NCBI GenBank assembly: GCA_012103255.1
Contig: WLXD01000001.1
Coordinates: 372,001 to 436,000, forward strand
From: Acidobacteriota bacterium
GTDB lineage: Bacteria; Acidobacteriota; UBA890; WLXD01
Direction: 5' to 3'
Length of the DNA stretch: 64,000 nucleotides
Shown here: positions 27,623 to 37,292 of the stretch, piece by piece
How positions within the stretch are numbered: position 1 is the first letter of the stretch
How the letters are laid out: every line of letters starts with the position of its first letter
Made by a program: the position numbers and the translations under genes
Notes under the pieces: model-generated
The model's database searches: none
What the model saw: only the letters and a program-made list of their open reading frames with translations
What the model was told of the DNA's origin: nothing

Positions 27623-30600
27623 CTAAGCAGATTCAGCGATCTCCAGCGGCAACGCATCGAGCACATCACGGGCTCGGGCAACGAGTTCGGCTGCCGGTCG
27701 CACGCCGGTGGTGACCATGAGCTTGTCCGGCGAGGTGAGGATCCATTCGGGCTTCTCGGCCAGCATCTGCGTAAGCCGGACCATGTCGATCGGCGTTCGC
27801 TCACCGAGCCGCAACGCGAGCCGATCGCCGTTGCGCTCGATTGCCAGAACGCCCAGCTCTTCGGCCACATGGCGTAGCGCCGCGATGGCGAACAACTCGT
27901 CGACGGCCGCGGGGAGGGGACCATACCGGTCGCGGAGCTCGCGCTGGAGCGCTTCGAGCTGGGCTGCGTTGGCGGCCGAGGCAAGCCGCTTGCTGACCAT
28001 GAGACGTTGCAGCGGATCCTCCACGTAGTCCTCCGGCACCTGCAGATCGACACCGACGCTGACCTGGGCGCGCGGACCCGTCTCCACTTCCTCGCCTTTG
28101 AGCTCCTGCACCGCCTCCTCCAGCAACCGGGCGTACATTTCGAAGCCCACCGCAGCGATGTGGCCGTGCTGGCGTTCCCCGAGCAGCGAGCCGGCACCCC
28201 GGATCTCGAGATCCATCGCGGCGAGGCGGAAGCCCGAACCGAGATCGGAGAATTCCTGGATTGCTCGCAGCCGCTTCTTGGCGATCGGCGTCAGGGTGTC
28301 GATGGGCGGCACCACCAGATAGGCGTACGCTCTTCGCGTCGACCGGCCCACGCGCCCTCGCAGCTGGTAGAGCTGCGCCAGACCAAAGGCATCGGCGCGG
28401 TTGATGATGATGGTGTTGGCCATCGGGATGTCGAGACCGTTCTCGACGATCGCGGTGGTGACCAGGACGTCCGCGCGGCCTTCGACAAAATCGAGCATGA
28501 CAGTTTCGAGCTCCGCTTTGGGCAACTGGCCGTGCGCGACTCGATATTCGGCTTCCGGCACCGCTTCCTGCAGCGTGTTCGCGAGCCGGTAGAGCGACTC
28601 GATCCGGTTGTGAACCACGAACACCTGGCCGCCTCGGGACAGCTCTTCACGGATCGCGTCCGCAAGAATCTCGCGATCGAAGGGAACGATATGGGTGGCG
28701 ATTGCGTAGCGGTCGCGCGGCGGCGTCTCGATGACGGAGAGGTCGCGCACACCAAGCAGCGACATCTGTAGCGTCCGCGGAATCGGCGTGGCGGTCATCG
28801 AAAGAACGTCAACGTTCTGCTTGAGCTGTTTGAGGCGCTCTTTCTGCCCCACGCCGAAGCGCTGCTCTTCATCCACAATCAGAAGTCCGAGATCCTTGAA
28901 CGCCACGTCTTTGGCCAGCAGGCGATGCGTGCCGACGGCGAGATCGGCCGTTCCGTCGTTGATCGCTTTGGTGGATACGCGCGTCTCGGCCGCAGTCCGG
29001 AAACGCGACAGCAACTCCACCTTCACGGGGAACGCCGCGAAGCGCGCCTGGAGTGTGCGCCAATGCTGATAGGCCAAGACGGTCGTCGGGGCCAGAATCG
29101 CCACCTGCTTGCCTTCCATGACCGCCTTGAAAGCCGCGCGCATGGCGACTTCCGTCTTGCCGTACCCGACGTCCCCGCACAGGAGTCGATCCATGATCGT
29201 GGGCGACTCCATGTCGCGCTTTACTTCATCGATCGCGCGGAGCTGGTCGGGAGTTTCCTCGTACTCGAACGAGTCCTCGAGTTCGCGCTGCCACGGCGTG
29301 TCCTCGCCAAAAGCGTGGCCACGATCGGTCTTGCGGGCGGCATAGAGCGCGAGAAGTTCCGTGGCCACTTCGCGCAGCGAGTTCTTGACCCGACCCTTGA
29401 CCTTCGACCAGCTGGCGCCACCGAGGCGGTCGATCCGCGGCTTCGAGTCTTCGCCGGCGTTGAACTTCTGCACCATGTACAGCTGATCGAGCGGCAGGTA
29501 GAGACGATCGGTGCCGCGATACTCGACCTCCATGAACTCCTTCGAGGAGTCGCCCACGTCGATCTGCTTCACCCCAACGAAGCGGCCTATGCCGTGCTCC
29601 TCGTGAATGATGTGGTCGCCGGGGGCCAGGTCGCGGAAATCGCCCTTGAAGGCGTCGCCGTGGAACCGCCGGCGGCGGCCTTGCGGGCGCGCCCTACCGA
29701 AGATCTCGGCATCGGTGGCCACCCACAACCCGATCTCGGGAATTCGGAACCCGGCGGACAGGTCAGCGGTCGCGACGTGACACGAGCCGCTGACCAAAGG
29801 CTCCGCGTCGGGATCTGAGTCACGATCCGGATCGAGCTGCAGCGCCGCGCTGATGTCGTAGCCCTCCAGAATTTCTCCGAGGCGCTCGCCCTTGCCGCTG
29901 CGAGAGAGCAGCACGGCCACGCGCTCCCCGGCGGCCAGGTCTGTCTTGAGCGCGTGCGCCAGTTCCGCTAGACGACCTCGATAGCCTGGCGCGGAGGCCG
30001 CCGAGAGATCGTGAGCCCCGTCTTGGCCGGAGACGAACTCCGAGACCGTGACCCGCGGCGACTCCGACCGGATCGCAGCGTCGACTTCGTGCACCAGGTC
30101 GTCGGGTGCCGGGATCGGCGCGTCGCTTCCGGCCGCCACCGCCTGGTGATAGTGCTCGTCGAGGTACTCGTGCCACTTCTCGGCGTTGCGCTCGATTACC
30201 TCGGGCTCGATCACGACCCAGAGAGGCTCGTCTAGATAGTCAGCAAGTGCGGCGTCGAGCTCCTCTACATCGCCATCTTCGCCAGGTTGGTCCGCGGCGC
30301 GGGAAACGGCCGGGGGAAGCTCCAGCTGTTCGACCGCCCGCATGGAACGCTGGTCGCGCGGGTTGAATTCCCGCAGCGACTCGACGTCGTCGCCAAAGAA
30401 CTCGATGCGTACGGGGTGTTCCGGGGTGGGCGGGAAGACGTCGACGATGCCGCCACGCACGGTGAACTCACCCAGTGACTCCACGAGGCTAACGTGCCGA
30501 TAGCCGGCGTCGACCAGGCGTTGGGCAACGCCTTCCGGCGAGATTTCGCTGCCAACTTCAATGGCCACGACGTTGCCACGGAACTGTGTGGGCGACTGCA

Positions 30601-30988
30601 GTCGTTCCATCCAGCAGCGCACGGGCGCCACTAGGAGTTCGGCCTTGCCTCGCGAGCAACGATCAAGCGTCTGCAGTCGCTCTCGCACGATGTCGTCATG
30701 CGCTGGAACACTGCCGTAGGGATTGACGTCGAGCCCTGGGAAGGCCACCACACTTCCCGTTGCCGGATGAAACGCCCGCGTGTCGAGCAGGAGCACATCG
30801 AGGTCGATGTCGGCGGGCACCACCACGGCAATCGGGCGCCCAGTGGAGAGCTGTAGTTCGGCGAGTACGGCCGCCAGATGGGACCCCGAGAGGCCCTCGA
30901 GACGCACTTCCCCCTCCGCGCGCGCGGCGGCCAATGCCTGGCGCAGCACGGGGCGCTCTCTCAGCGTGGCAAGCACGGAATCGAGCAT
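27623..30988 (-). CDS. mfd: Transcription-repair coupling factor Mfd
   Basis: Mfd removes stalled RNA polymerase and recruits UvrA to damage. The 1121-residue length fits. The N-terminal UvrB-like domains are followed by an RNA polymerase interaction region (EVEYRGTDRLYLPLDQLYMV), then the RecG-like translocase with LLCGDVGYGKTEVAMRAAFK (Walker A), DEEQRFGVGQKERLK (motif II) and SMTATPIPRTLQMSLLGVRD. The C-terminal domain that masks the UvrA site is present. The start is ATG 30988. The gene shares the strand of uvrA, 5 kb away, though several unrelated genes lie between. Confidence 0.98.
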   Translation of the reverse strand: MLDSVLATLRERPVLRQALAAARAEGEVRLEGLSGSHLAAVLAELQLSTGRPIAVVVPADIDLDVLLLDTRAFHPATGSVVAFPGLDVNPYGSVPAHDDIVRERLQTLDRCSRGKAELLVAPVRCWMERLQSPTQFRGNVVAIEVGSEISPEGVAQRLVDAGYRHVSLVESLGEFTVRGGIVDVFPPTPEHPVRIEFFGDDVESLREFNPRDQRSMRAVEQLELPPAVSRAADQPGEDGDVEELDAALADYLDEPLWVVIEPEVIERNAEKWHEYLDEHYHQAVAAGSDAPIPAPDDLVHEVDAAIRSESPRVTVSEFVSGQDGAHDLSAASAPGYRGRLAELAHALKTDLAAGERVAVLLSRSGKGERLGEILEGYDISAALQLDPDRDSDPDAEPLVSGSCHVATADLSAGFRIPEIGLWVATDAEIFGRARPQGRRRRFHGDAFKGDFRDLAPGDHIIHEEHGIGRFVGVKQIDVGDSSKEFMEVEYRGTDRLYLPLDQLYMVQKFNAGEDSKPRIDRLGGASWSKVKGRVKNSLREVATELLALYAARKTDRGHAFGEDTPWQRELEDSFEYEETPDQLRAIDEVKRDMESPTIMDRLLCGDVGYGKTEVAMRAAFKAVMEGKQVAILAPTTVLAYQHWRTLQARFAAFPVKVELLSRFRTAAETRVSTKAINDGTADLAVGTHRLLAKDVAFKDLGLLIVDEEQRFGVGQKERLKQLKQNVDVLSMTATPIPRTLQMSLLGVRDLSVIETPPRDRYAIATHIVPFDREILADAIREELSRGGQVFVVHNRIESLYRLANTLQEAVPEAEYRVAHGQLPKAELETVMLDFVEGRADVLVTTAIVENGLDIPMANTIIINRADAFGLAQLYQLRGRVGRSTRRAYAYLVVPPIDTLTPIAKKRLRAIQEFSDLGSGFRLAAMDLEIRGAGSLLGERQHGHIAAVGFEMYARLLEEAVQELKGEEVETGPRAQVSVGVDLQVPEDYVEDPLQRLMVSKRLASAANAAQLEALQRELRDRYGPLPAAVDELFAIAALRHVAEELGVLAIERNGDRLALRLGERTPIDMVRLTQMLAEKPEWILTSPDKLMVTTGVRPAAELVARARDVLDALPLEIAESA

Positions 30989-31071
30989 GTCGGCCCATGC
31001 TAGCGCCTGAGACCGACGCGGATCAGCACCCGCGCGATCACTGGATCGGCGTTACCTCACCGGCGAGGACG

Positions 31072-32481
31072 CTACTCGGACAGAGTCGCGAACTCCTCCG
31101 GCCCGAAGCGCCCGAGGACGACTCGATCACCGGGCGAGCCGGCCGTCGTGACAACGCAGTCACCTTCACGAATCGAACCGCGCGGGACGTCCGGCAACAT
31201 GCCGTAGAGGATCCCCTGGTGGGAGATCAGCACTCGGTTGCCATCGCGCGGGGCCGTCGCAAGAAAGTCCTCTCGCCCCCGCTTCTGCTCGCTGCTGTTT
31301 CCGTACTGCAGAGTCTCTGTCCGAGCCACGCGCCCGAAGGCAAGCTCGGCGGTATCTGCCGTCCGCGCGTATGGACTCGCGTGAACCTCGGCAATCGGGA
31401 CCCTGAGTGACTCGAGCACCTGGCCAAGACGACGAGCTTGCTCGCGGCCGGCCTCGGACAGCACGCGCTGGGTAGAGGGATCGTTCAGACGAACGCGGCG
31501 GGCATCGCCCCGGCTCCGATCTGTGATCGAGTGCCGGCAGGCGAGCACAAGGTCGCCCTTGCGAAGCTCGGCGAGCACCCCCACGCGCGCCGGCGTGGGC
31601 GCGGCCATCAGTGTTACGGCCGTGCCCAGCGTGCCGACCACCATGGTGACGGCCGTCGCCGTTCGAATGACGCGTCGCCGCCCAGCACCCGAAACCGCCG
31701 CGTGGGCGCCAGTCAATATCAAGACGCCCAGAGGCGCTGCGTAGCTCCCCGCGCGCTCCACGAACTCCCAGACGGGCGCGCCGCCGAGCAGGAAAAGCGC
31801 CTCGGTGCCAACCTTCCAGAGAAGGGCCGTGACCAGCAGACCGGGATGCGCGCTCAGCCAGATGGCCGTGCCGAGTGCGATTTCGAACGCGCCGATCAAC
31901 GGCAGCAGTTCGACCTGTGCCGTGACGAGTTGAATATGCTGCTGCAGCAAAGGCTTGCCCAAGGCCGCGAGGGCACCGTGGCCAATCAGAAGAAGCGCTG
32001 TGGTCGCTTGCAGGACGCGGACGACACGAGCCCGACGGTTCGCATCGCCGAGGTCAACGCGCACCCGCGTCACCCAGTCGCGAACACCCGCCTTGCTTGC
32101 CTGGAACCCTGTCGCGACCAAGAACGCCAAGGGCAGGCCGAAGTTTCCTGCCCGTTCGACAGTTTCGAAGAGCGACTCGCCCGCGAGGGGCCTCAGAAGG
32201 GCGGTCCAGGCCGCCCATCCGAACATGTAGACGAGAACCGCCGGCAACGGGACAAACAGAGTCAGGACGCCGGCCAGGATATCCACCGCGCCGACCCAGG
32301 GCATCAACGACACGGCCCAATGTTCGGGAATTCCGACGACGGCAAAGTAGGGAAGCCACGCCTGTTTGCCGAGGAGCCCGAACGCTCCGTGGCCAATGAA
32401 GCAACCCGCCACTCCAACCCTGAAGATGCACTCCAACACACTCGAGGGGGCGACTTTCGCCGCCAGTGATGTTCGCGTCAT
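31072..32481 (-). CDS. Fusion of a tandem DoxX-like membrane region with a histidine-phosphatase-like domain
   Basis: ATG 32481 has an excellent ribosome site (GGAGG, 7 bases before), giving 469 residues; the longer frame to 32574 lacks one. The membrane half is internally duplicated: GHGAFGLLGK at 30-39 recurs as GHGALAALGK at 167-176, and VERAG at 108-112 recurs at 241-245. Each unit resembles the four-helix DoxX family. After a last helix near 275-295 comes a phosphatase-like domain with ACRHSITD (R316, H317), SEAGREQARRLG, HASPYARTADTA (R373) and LISHQG (H421). These match the RHG core, second arginine and late histidine of histidine phosphatases. Topology and substrate are unknown. Confidence 0.75.
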   Translation of the reverse strand: MTRTSLAAKVAPSSVLECIFRVGVAGCFIGHGAFGLLGKQAWLPYFAVVGIPEHWAVSLMPWVGAVDILAGVLTLFVPLPAVLVYMFGWAAWTALLRPLAGESLFETVERAGNFGLPLAFLVATGFQASKAGVRDWVTRVRVDLGDANRRARVVRVLQATTALLLIGHGALAALGKPLLQQHIQLVTAQVELLPLIGAFEIALGTAIWLSAHPGLLVTALLWKVGTEALFLLGGAPVWEFVERAGSYAAPLGVLILTGAHAAVSGAGRRRVIRTATAVTMVVGTLGTAVTLMAAPTPARVGVLAELRKGDLVLACRHSITDRSRGDARRVRLNDPSTQRVLSEAGREQARRLGQVLESLRVPIAEVHASPYARTADTAELAFGRVARTETLQYGNSSEQKRGREDFLATAPRDGNRVLISHQGILYGMLPDVPRGSIREGDCVVTTAGSPGDRVVLGRFGPEEFATLSE

Positions 32482-32572
32482 CACGAGTCCTCCCGCTCCC
32501 ATGGGGGAGCCTGTCGCGGGGAGCGACTCCGCCAACGTATCGGCCTTGTTGGGAGTCCCGCCGGGCGCGCGC

Positions 32573-32586
32573 ACGAACCGGTTCGT
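32573..32586. promoter_or_regulatory. 14-bp perfect palindrome upstream of the DoxX-phosphatase gene
   Basis: ACGAACC is followed directly by GGTTCGT, a perfect palindrome without spacer. It lies about 92 bases before the DoxX-phosphatase start and 5 bases after the LytTR gene end. No T-run follows, so a terminator is unlikely. A dimeric repressor such as a TetR or MarR protein would recognise such a site, but no such regulator is nearby. Confidence 0.3.
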
Positions 32587-32591
32587 CGACG

Positions 32592-33425
32592 CTACGAATG
32601 GCTCCGCAGCGGAAACGATCGGGCGGCGTCTACCCTCGATCCGCCGACGGCTCCGTAGAGCGCGCGGCGACGCGAACGTGACACCTTGAGCCGCACTTTG
32701 TTACGGAGGAGCACAAAGGCCTCGCCCCGAAAATAGGGCTCGATCGCGACGACTCTCTCAAGGTTGACGAGGGTCGAGCGATGAATCCGCTGGAAGCGAT
32801 GTGCAGCGAGGCGACGCTCCAGGTTCTGCATGCGCTCGCGAATCAAGAAGTCGTGTTCGCCGACGTGCAGATGCATGTAGGGCCCGTCAGCAGCAACGTA
32901 GTCCACGTCTCGAATCGGCAGCAACAACGTTCGGTCGCCGCTCTGCACCGGTATCCGTGCTTCAGGATCAGCCGGCGAAGCCACCTGGGGCATCGCGGCC
33001 GCGCCGAAGCTGTCGATCAACTCGCCCATACGGGTGTGTAGTTCATCGAGGTGAGCTAGCCGCAGGTTGTCCTCGCACCGACCGAGCGCCTGCTGGAACC
33101 GCTCGTCGGAGAAGGGCTTGAGGAGGTAGTCGATCGCGAAAGTCTCGAATGCCTGGAGCGCGTACTGGTCGTAGGCCGTCACGAACACAACCGGGCACAT
33201 GTTCTCAACGCCAACCTCGCGAACGACCTCGAAGCCCGTCATCTCGGGCATCTGTACGTCCAGAAAGGCGACGTCCGGCTGGTCCGCACGAATCGCGTCG
33301 ATCGCTGCCGCGCCATGATCCACGGCGCGCGCGACCTCCCACCGGTCGGCATCGGTCAGAAGCTCGATTAGTCGCTGCCGCGCTGGCTCCTCGTCGTCAA
33401 CGACCAGGGCACGAAGCTGTTTCAC
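32592..33425 (-). CDS. LytTR-family response regulator
   Basis: The 277-residue protein has an N-terminal receiver with the acidic pocket VVDDEE (8-13), phospho-acceptor D56 in FLDVQMP and the conserved lysine K103 in LLKPF. The C-terminal LytTR DNA-binding domain (about 155-255) has the typical IPVQSGDRTLLLPIRDVDYV and HRFQRIHRSTLVNL segments. LytTR proteins bind two short direct repeats about two helical turns apart. Its start overlaps the stop of the kinase gene as ATGA (33422-33425), so it pairs with that kinase. Confidence 0.95.
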   Translation of the reverse strand: MKQLRALVVDDEEPARQRLIELLTDADRWEVARAVDHGAAAIDAIRADQPDVAFLDVQMPEMTGFEVVREVGVENMCPVVFVTAYDQYALQAFETFAIDYLLKPFSDERFQQALGRCEDNLRLAHLDELHTRMGELIDSFGAAAMPQVASPADPEARIPVQSGDRTLLLPIRDVDYVAADGPYMHLHVGEHDFLIRERMQNLERRLAAHRFQRIHRSTLVNLERVVAIEPYFRGEAFVLLRNKVRLKVSRSRRRALYGAVGGSRVDAARSFPLRSHS

Positions 33426-34624
33426 GGATGTGCAGGAGCTTCGCGCCGCGCCGCGGGCGCGCCGGCCACTCCGGCAGTGGCGGGCGTGTCCTCGAGTTGC
33501 CCACGTGCTGGCAAGGCGATCGCCACCTCGAAGCCCTGCCCTTCAGCGTTCCGCGCCACCATTTCCGCACCCGGACCATAGAGTTCCTGGAGCCTTGCTT
33601 CCGTGCTGCTCAGTCCGATTCCCCGTGTCAGTTCGTCGGGCGCGCCGGGCCCGTCGTCGAGTACCCGAAGTCTCAGCCGGTCGCCGTCCCGGTGTGCCTC
33701 CACGCGAACCGTGCTGGGGCCGCGTCGCATCGCCGTGCCATGCCGGATCGCGTTCTCCACCAGCGGCTGCAATAGAAAGCTCGGAACAAGCAGGTCGCGC
33801 GCATCCGGCGCGATCGCGAACTCGACGTGCAGCCTCTTGCCGTACCTGCGGCGTTCGATTTCCAGATAGTGCTGGGAAAAGGACAGCTCCTCGCGCAGCG
33901 GAACCTTGGTGGCCGCACCGTGATCAAGCGCACGGCGCAACAACGCGCTCAGAGAAGCAACCGTTTCGCGAGTCCCCGCGGGGTCCGTCGCCGCGAGGGC
34001 AGAGATCGTGTTCAGCGTGTTGAACAGAAAGTGTGGCTCTACCTTGGCCCGCAACGTCTCGTATCGCGCGTCCGCCAGGCTCGCCTGAAGTTGCGCCGCC
34101 TCGGTCAGCCGTTCGCGCGAATCGCGATAGTAGATCCAGGCGGCCGCGATGCCGAGAACGGCCGCATACGTGACGACATCCAGCAAGAGACCACGATGCA
34201 AATTGTCGCGAATGAGCGCCCAGTCGAGATGCCAGCGTGGATCCGGGCGGAAGCCCTCTAGGTGGACGAGCGCATTGTGGAGCGTGGCCGTGTAGGCGGC
34301 AGAGGCGAATACGACGGTCGCCAAGGCGGTTACATGGACGAGGAGCACGCGCGACTCGCGGAGATTCTCGAGTCGCCAGCGCCTGGCCAGCAGCACAAGG
34401 CCAGGGGTGACCAGCGCCCAGAAGATGTAGGGCGGCAAGATGTTTTCTGCCACTTCCGGCAGATGATCGAGAGGTCCGGGGGCGGCCGCACCTGGCGCCG
34501 CGTCGCACGCAACATTCTGCAGGCTGAGCAGGGAGTTGCCCACCGCCACCGCACCCAGAAGTGCCCACGCAGCGAGAATCAGGCCAATGCGGCCAAGCGA
34601 GAGTCGGTATGAACGGAACGCCAA
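33422..34624 (-). CDS. LytS/YehU-type sensor histidine kinase
   Basis: The start is TTG 34624, supported by GGAGG six bases before it. The 400-residue protein has four to five membrane segments in the first 165 residues and a short coiled linker. The His_kinase region then has VEPHFLFNTLN with the likely phosphorylated H198, and the HATPase part has LLQPLVENAIRHG and DDGPGAPDEL. The extracytoplasmic part is small, so the input may come from the membrane or a partner. It is the first gene of the two-gene system with the LytTR regulator. Confidence 0.93.
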   Translation of the reverse strand: MAFRSYRLSLGRIGLILAAWALLGAVAVGNSLLSLQNVACDAAPGAAAPGPLDHLPEVAENILPPYIFWALVTPGLVLLARRWRLENLRESRVLLVHVTALATVVFASAAYTATLHNALVHLEGFRPDPRWHLDWALIRDNLHRGLLLDVVTYAAVLGIAAAWIYYRDSRERLTEAAQLQASLADARYETLRAKVEPHFLFNTLNTISALAATDPAGTRETVASLSALLRRALDHGAATKVPLREELSFSQHYLEIERRRYGKRLHVEFAIAPDARDLLVPSFLLQPLVENAIRHGTAMRRGPSTVRVEAHRDGDRLRLRVLDDGPGAPDELTRGIGLSSTEARLQELYGPGAEMVARNAEGQGFEVAIALPARGQLEDTPATAGVAGAPAARREAPAHP

Positions 34625-34675
34625 GGTCTACCTCCGACGCCGATTACCTCACCTGGACGACGTAACAGGCAAGTG

Positions 34676-34708
34676 CAATGACACGAAGTGAGCGATCAGT
34701 GACACGAA
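34676..34708. promoter_or_regulatory. Direct repeat CARTGACACGAA x2, 21-base period, candidate LytTR operator
   Basis: CAATGACACGAA (34676-34687) and CAGTGACACGAA (34697-34708) match at 11 of 12 positions, with a 21-base step on the same strand. The pair lies 52-84 bases before the kinase start codon. LytTR regulators are known to bind two 9-base direct repeats spaced about 12-13 bases, so the geometry fits well. The exact bases recognised by this protein are not known. Confidence 0.55.
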
Positions 34709-34725
34709 CGGGACGGCGTGGACGA

Positions 34726-37197
34726 CTAGGTGTCGCCCCGGAGCGCGCTCGCCGGATCAACCTGCGACGCCTGCCGGGCGGGCATCAAACTCGCGCCCGC
34801 CGCGGTGACCACAAGCAGCCCGGAAGCCGCGGCGAGTGATACCGGATCGAACGCGTGGATCCCGTGCAGGAAATTCGACATCCACGACGCGCCGACCCAG
34901 GGAGCCAGCGCAGCAACGAGCAGCCCTGCGAGCGCCGATCCAAGGATGCTCAGCCCGAGACCTTCCTTGAGTACTTTCCTCAGCACGCTTCGTGCAGTGG
35001 CTCCGAGCGCCATGCGAACGCTCAGTTCACGACGACGTCCGGCCACCTGGAGAGCGATCACTCCGTAAAGGCCAACCGCCGCCAACACGATCGCAAAGCC
35101 AGCGAACGCCGTGACAATGAAGAGCATGAAGTCATGCATTCCATAGAGTTCCCGATGATGGTCAGCCAGCGCGGCAACTTCCTCGAGCGGCAGTCGATTC
35201 CCCAGATCCCAAACCGTCGCGCGCAAGGGCTCGATCAGTGTCTCGGGCGGCACGTCGGTTTTCAGCATGACGTGCATCAGCCCCTCCTTGCGAGCTTGCG
35301 CAGTAGGGACGAAGACCATCGGCGGCTGCGACCATAGGCCCCACTCCGCCGTGTCCCCGACAACGCCCACGATGCGAATCGGATCGTCGAAACCATCCAG
35401 TCCCCCACCGAAGCTCAGGGACGCGCGGATGGCGGCGCCAATCGCTTCTTTGCCCGCGAGCACCTCTTCCACGAACCGTTGGTTCACAACGCCAACCCTC
35501 TCGCCGCCCTCGACGCTCGAATCGTCAAAGAGGCTGCCGCGCACCACAGGCACGTCCAGGTGTTCGAAGTAGTCGGGGTCAACCCCGCGGTACTGAATCT
35601 CTCGGTTGTACGCGTCGGCTGTCATCGCGCCCGGTGCCGACCCATCCGTCGTCACGGTCACGGGATCGCCGAAGCCTGTCAGCGGCGGGATCGTGCTCAG
35701 CCAGGCTTGCCGAACGCCGGGAAGCGCGTCGAGCTCGTTGGCGAGCGTCCGGTAGAAGGACAGCCGGTTGTCGGGGCCATCTATGTCGGTGAGTACACGC
35801 GCCGTGAGTACGTTCTGGTAGTCAAAGCCGACGTCATAGGTGTACGTCCGAACCATGGATCGGGTCAGAAGGCCTGCCTGGGCGAGCAGAAACACGGCCA
35901 GAATCGTTTGCACGACTACGAGTCCGCGTCGAACTACCAGCTGGCGTCGACCACCCACCGATCGAGCCCCAGCACGCATCGCACCGATGGGATCCGTTTG
36001 CCACGCGGCCATGATCGGAGCCAAGCTCGCCACGAGAACCGTGCCTCCTCCGACTGCTGCGGCAACCATGAAAGCTCGCAGGTTGATCGCGGCCCCGGCC
36101 AGCAACGTGCCGCCCCAGCCACTCGGTGCGACCCGGAGTAGCACCGGGAGCATCGCCGTTGCGAGCACGCCACCGGCGAGGATACCGGCCGTCGCGATGA
36201 GGAAGCCTTCGCCAAGAACTACGGCCGCCACACGACCGCGACTCGCCCCAAGAGCCTTACGCACTGAGAGCTCGTCGAATCTACCCAGACCGCGCGACAG
36301 CATGAGCCCGGCGAGATTGATGCAACCGATCGTGAGCGCCAGTGCGGCCGCGACGGCGAAGATCAGAAGCGCCGGCCGGCGCCATTCAAGCCAGTCCTCT
36401 CGCATCGACACGATCGTCACGCCGCGGTCTTCGTTGGTCTCCGGATACTCCGTGCGCAGGGCCGCGGCCACGCCGTCGAGTTCATCCCGGGCGCCGGCCA
36501 GTTCCTGCCCCGAGGTGAGTCGTCCCACCACGAAGAGGTCCGGCGAGCTCCTGTCAGCTGCTTGCTCTGGGGTGATTGTCAGCGGGCGCCAGACTTCGAT
36601 CGAAGAGGCGAACGGAAACTGAAACTCAGGCGGCATCACGCCGACGATTCGCGTTAGCTCGCGGTCCATGGTGACCTCGCGCCCCACGATGTCGGCGTCG
36701 CGTCCGAAAGCACGTGTCCATAGTCCGTCGCTGATCACTACAACGGCGGCTGCGTCCTTGACGTCCGCCATGTCAATGCCCCTACCCAGGGTGGGGCGAA
36801 CTCCCAACACGTCGAAGAGTCCCCCCGTGACCCGGATGCCACGCGGCCGCAGAGCCGTCGACGCTGTGCTCATCAGCGGTGATGCGTACTCGTACGCCTC
36901 GAGGGCATCGAAGCCTGTCACGGTTGCACGCCAGTCGAGGTAGTTGGCGCGCGACACTGGCCAGCGGTCGATGTCCGGATCCACGAGACTACGCTCGTAG
37001 AGCGCCGCGAGATTGTCCGCGCCGACATAGGGCATCTCGGCGAACGCCACGGCGTCGACGATGCTGAACACCAGCACGCTGCCGCCGATTCCCAGGGCGA
37101 GAGTGAATGTAGCCAGGAACGCGTAGCCGGGGCGTGTCGCCAGCGCGCGGGCAGCAGCGCGCAGATCGTGGGGCACGAGACGTGACAATCTGTCCAT
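34726..37197 (-). CDS. MacB/FtsX-type ABC permease, orphan (ADOP-like)
   Basis: The 823-residue protein starts at ATG 37197 with GGAGG five bases before. It has the layout of duplicated orphan permeases: an N-terminal LRAAARALATRPGYAFLATFTLALGIGG segment (split here only for reading: RPGYAFLAT, TLALGIG), a MacB-type periplasmic core, three membrane helices, then a second periplasmic core and a C-terminal FtsX group with LYGVIALQVAGRRRELSVR and MALGA. No ATPase is adjacent, as is usual for these acidobacterial-type permeases. It lies between the LytTR system and hldE2. Substrate unknown. Confidence 0.85.
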   Translation of the reverse strand: MDRLSRLVPHDLRAAARALATRPGYAFLATFTLALGIGGSVLVFSIVDAVAFAEMPYVGADNLAALYERSLVDPDIDRWPVSRANYLDWRATVTGFDALEAYEYASPLMSTASTALRPRGIRVTGGLFDVLGVRPTLGRGIDMADVKDAAAVVVISDGLWTRAFGRDADIVGREVTMDRELTRIVGVMPPEFQFPFASSIEVWRPLTITPEQAADRSSPDLFVVGRLTSGQELAGARDELDGVAAALRTEYPETNEDRGVTIVSMREDWLEWRRPALLIFAVAAALALTIGCINLAGLMLSRGLGRFDELSVRKALGASRGRVAAVVLGEGFLIATAGILAGGVLATAMLPVLLRVAPSGWGGTLLAGAAINLRAFMVAAAVGGGTVLVASLAPIMAAWQTDPIGAMRAGARSVGGRRQLVVRRGLVVVQTILAVFLLAQAGLLTRSMVRTYTYDVGFDYQNVLTARVLTDIDGPDNRLSFYRTLANELDALPGVRQAWLSTIPPLTGFGDPVTVTTDGSAPGAMTADAYNREIQYRGVDPDYFEHLDVPVVRGSLFDDSSVEGGERVGVVNQRFVEEVLAGKEAIGAAIRASLSFGGGLDGFDDPIRIVGVVGDTAEWGLWSQPPMVFVPTAQARKEGLMHVMLKTDVPPETLIEPLRATVWDLGNRLPLEEVAALADHHRELYGMHDFMLFIVTAFAGFAIVLAAVGLYGVIALQVAGRRRELSVRMALGATARSVLRKVLKEGLGLSILGSALAGLLVAALAPWVGASWMSNFLHGIHAFDPVSLAAASGLLVVTAAGASLMPARQASQVDPASALRGDT

Positions 37198-37292
37198 CGG
37201 AACCTCCGCTCAAGTACCAGGAACTCGGCACTGATCCGAGGCTAGGTGGATGGCGCGGGTGGCGACCGACGCGGTGTCACGGGCGCCGTTAC

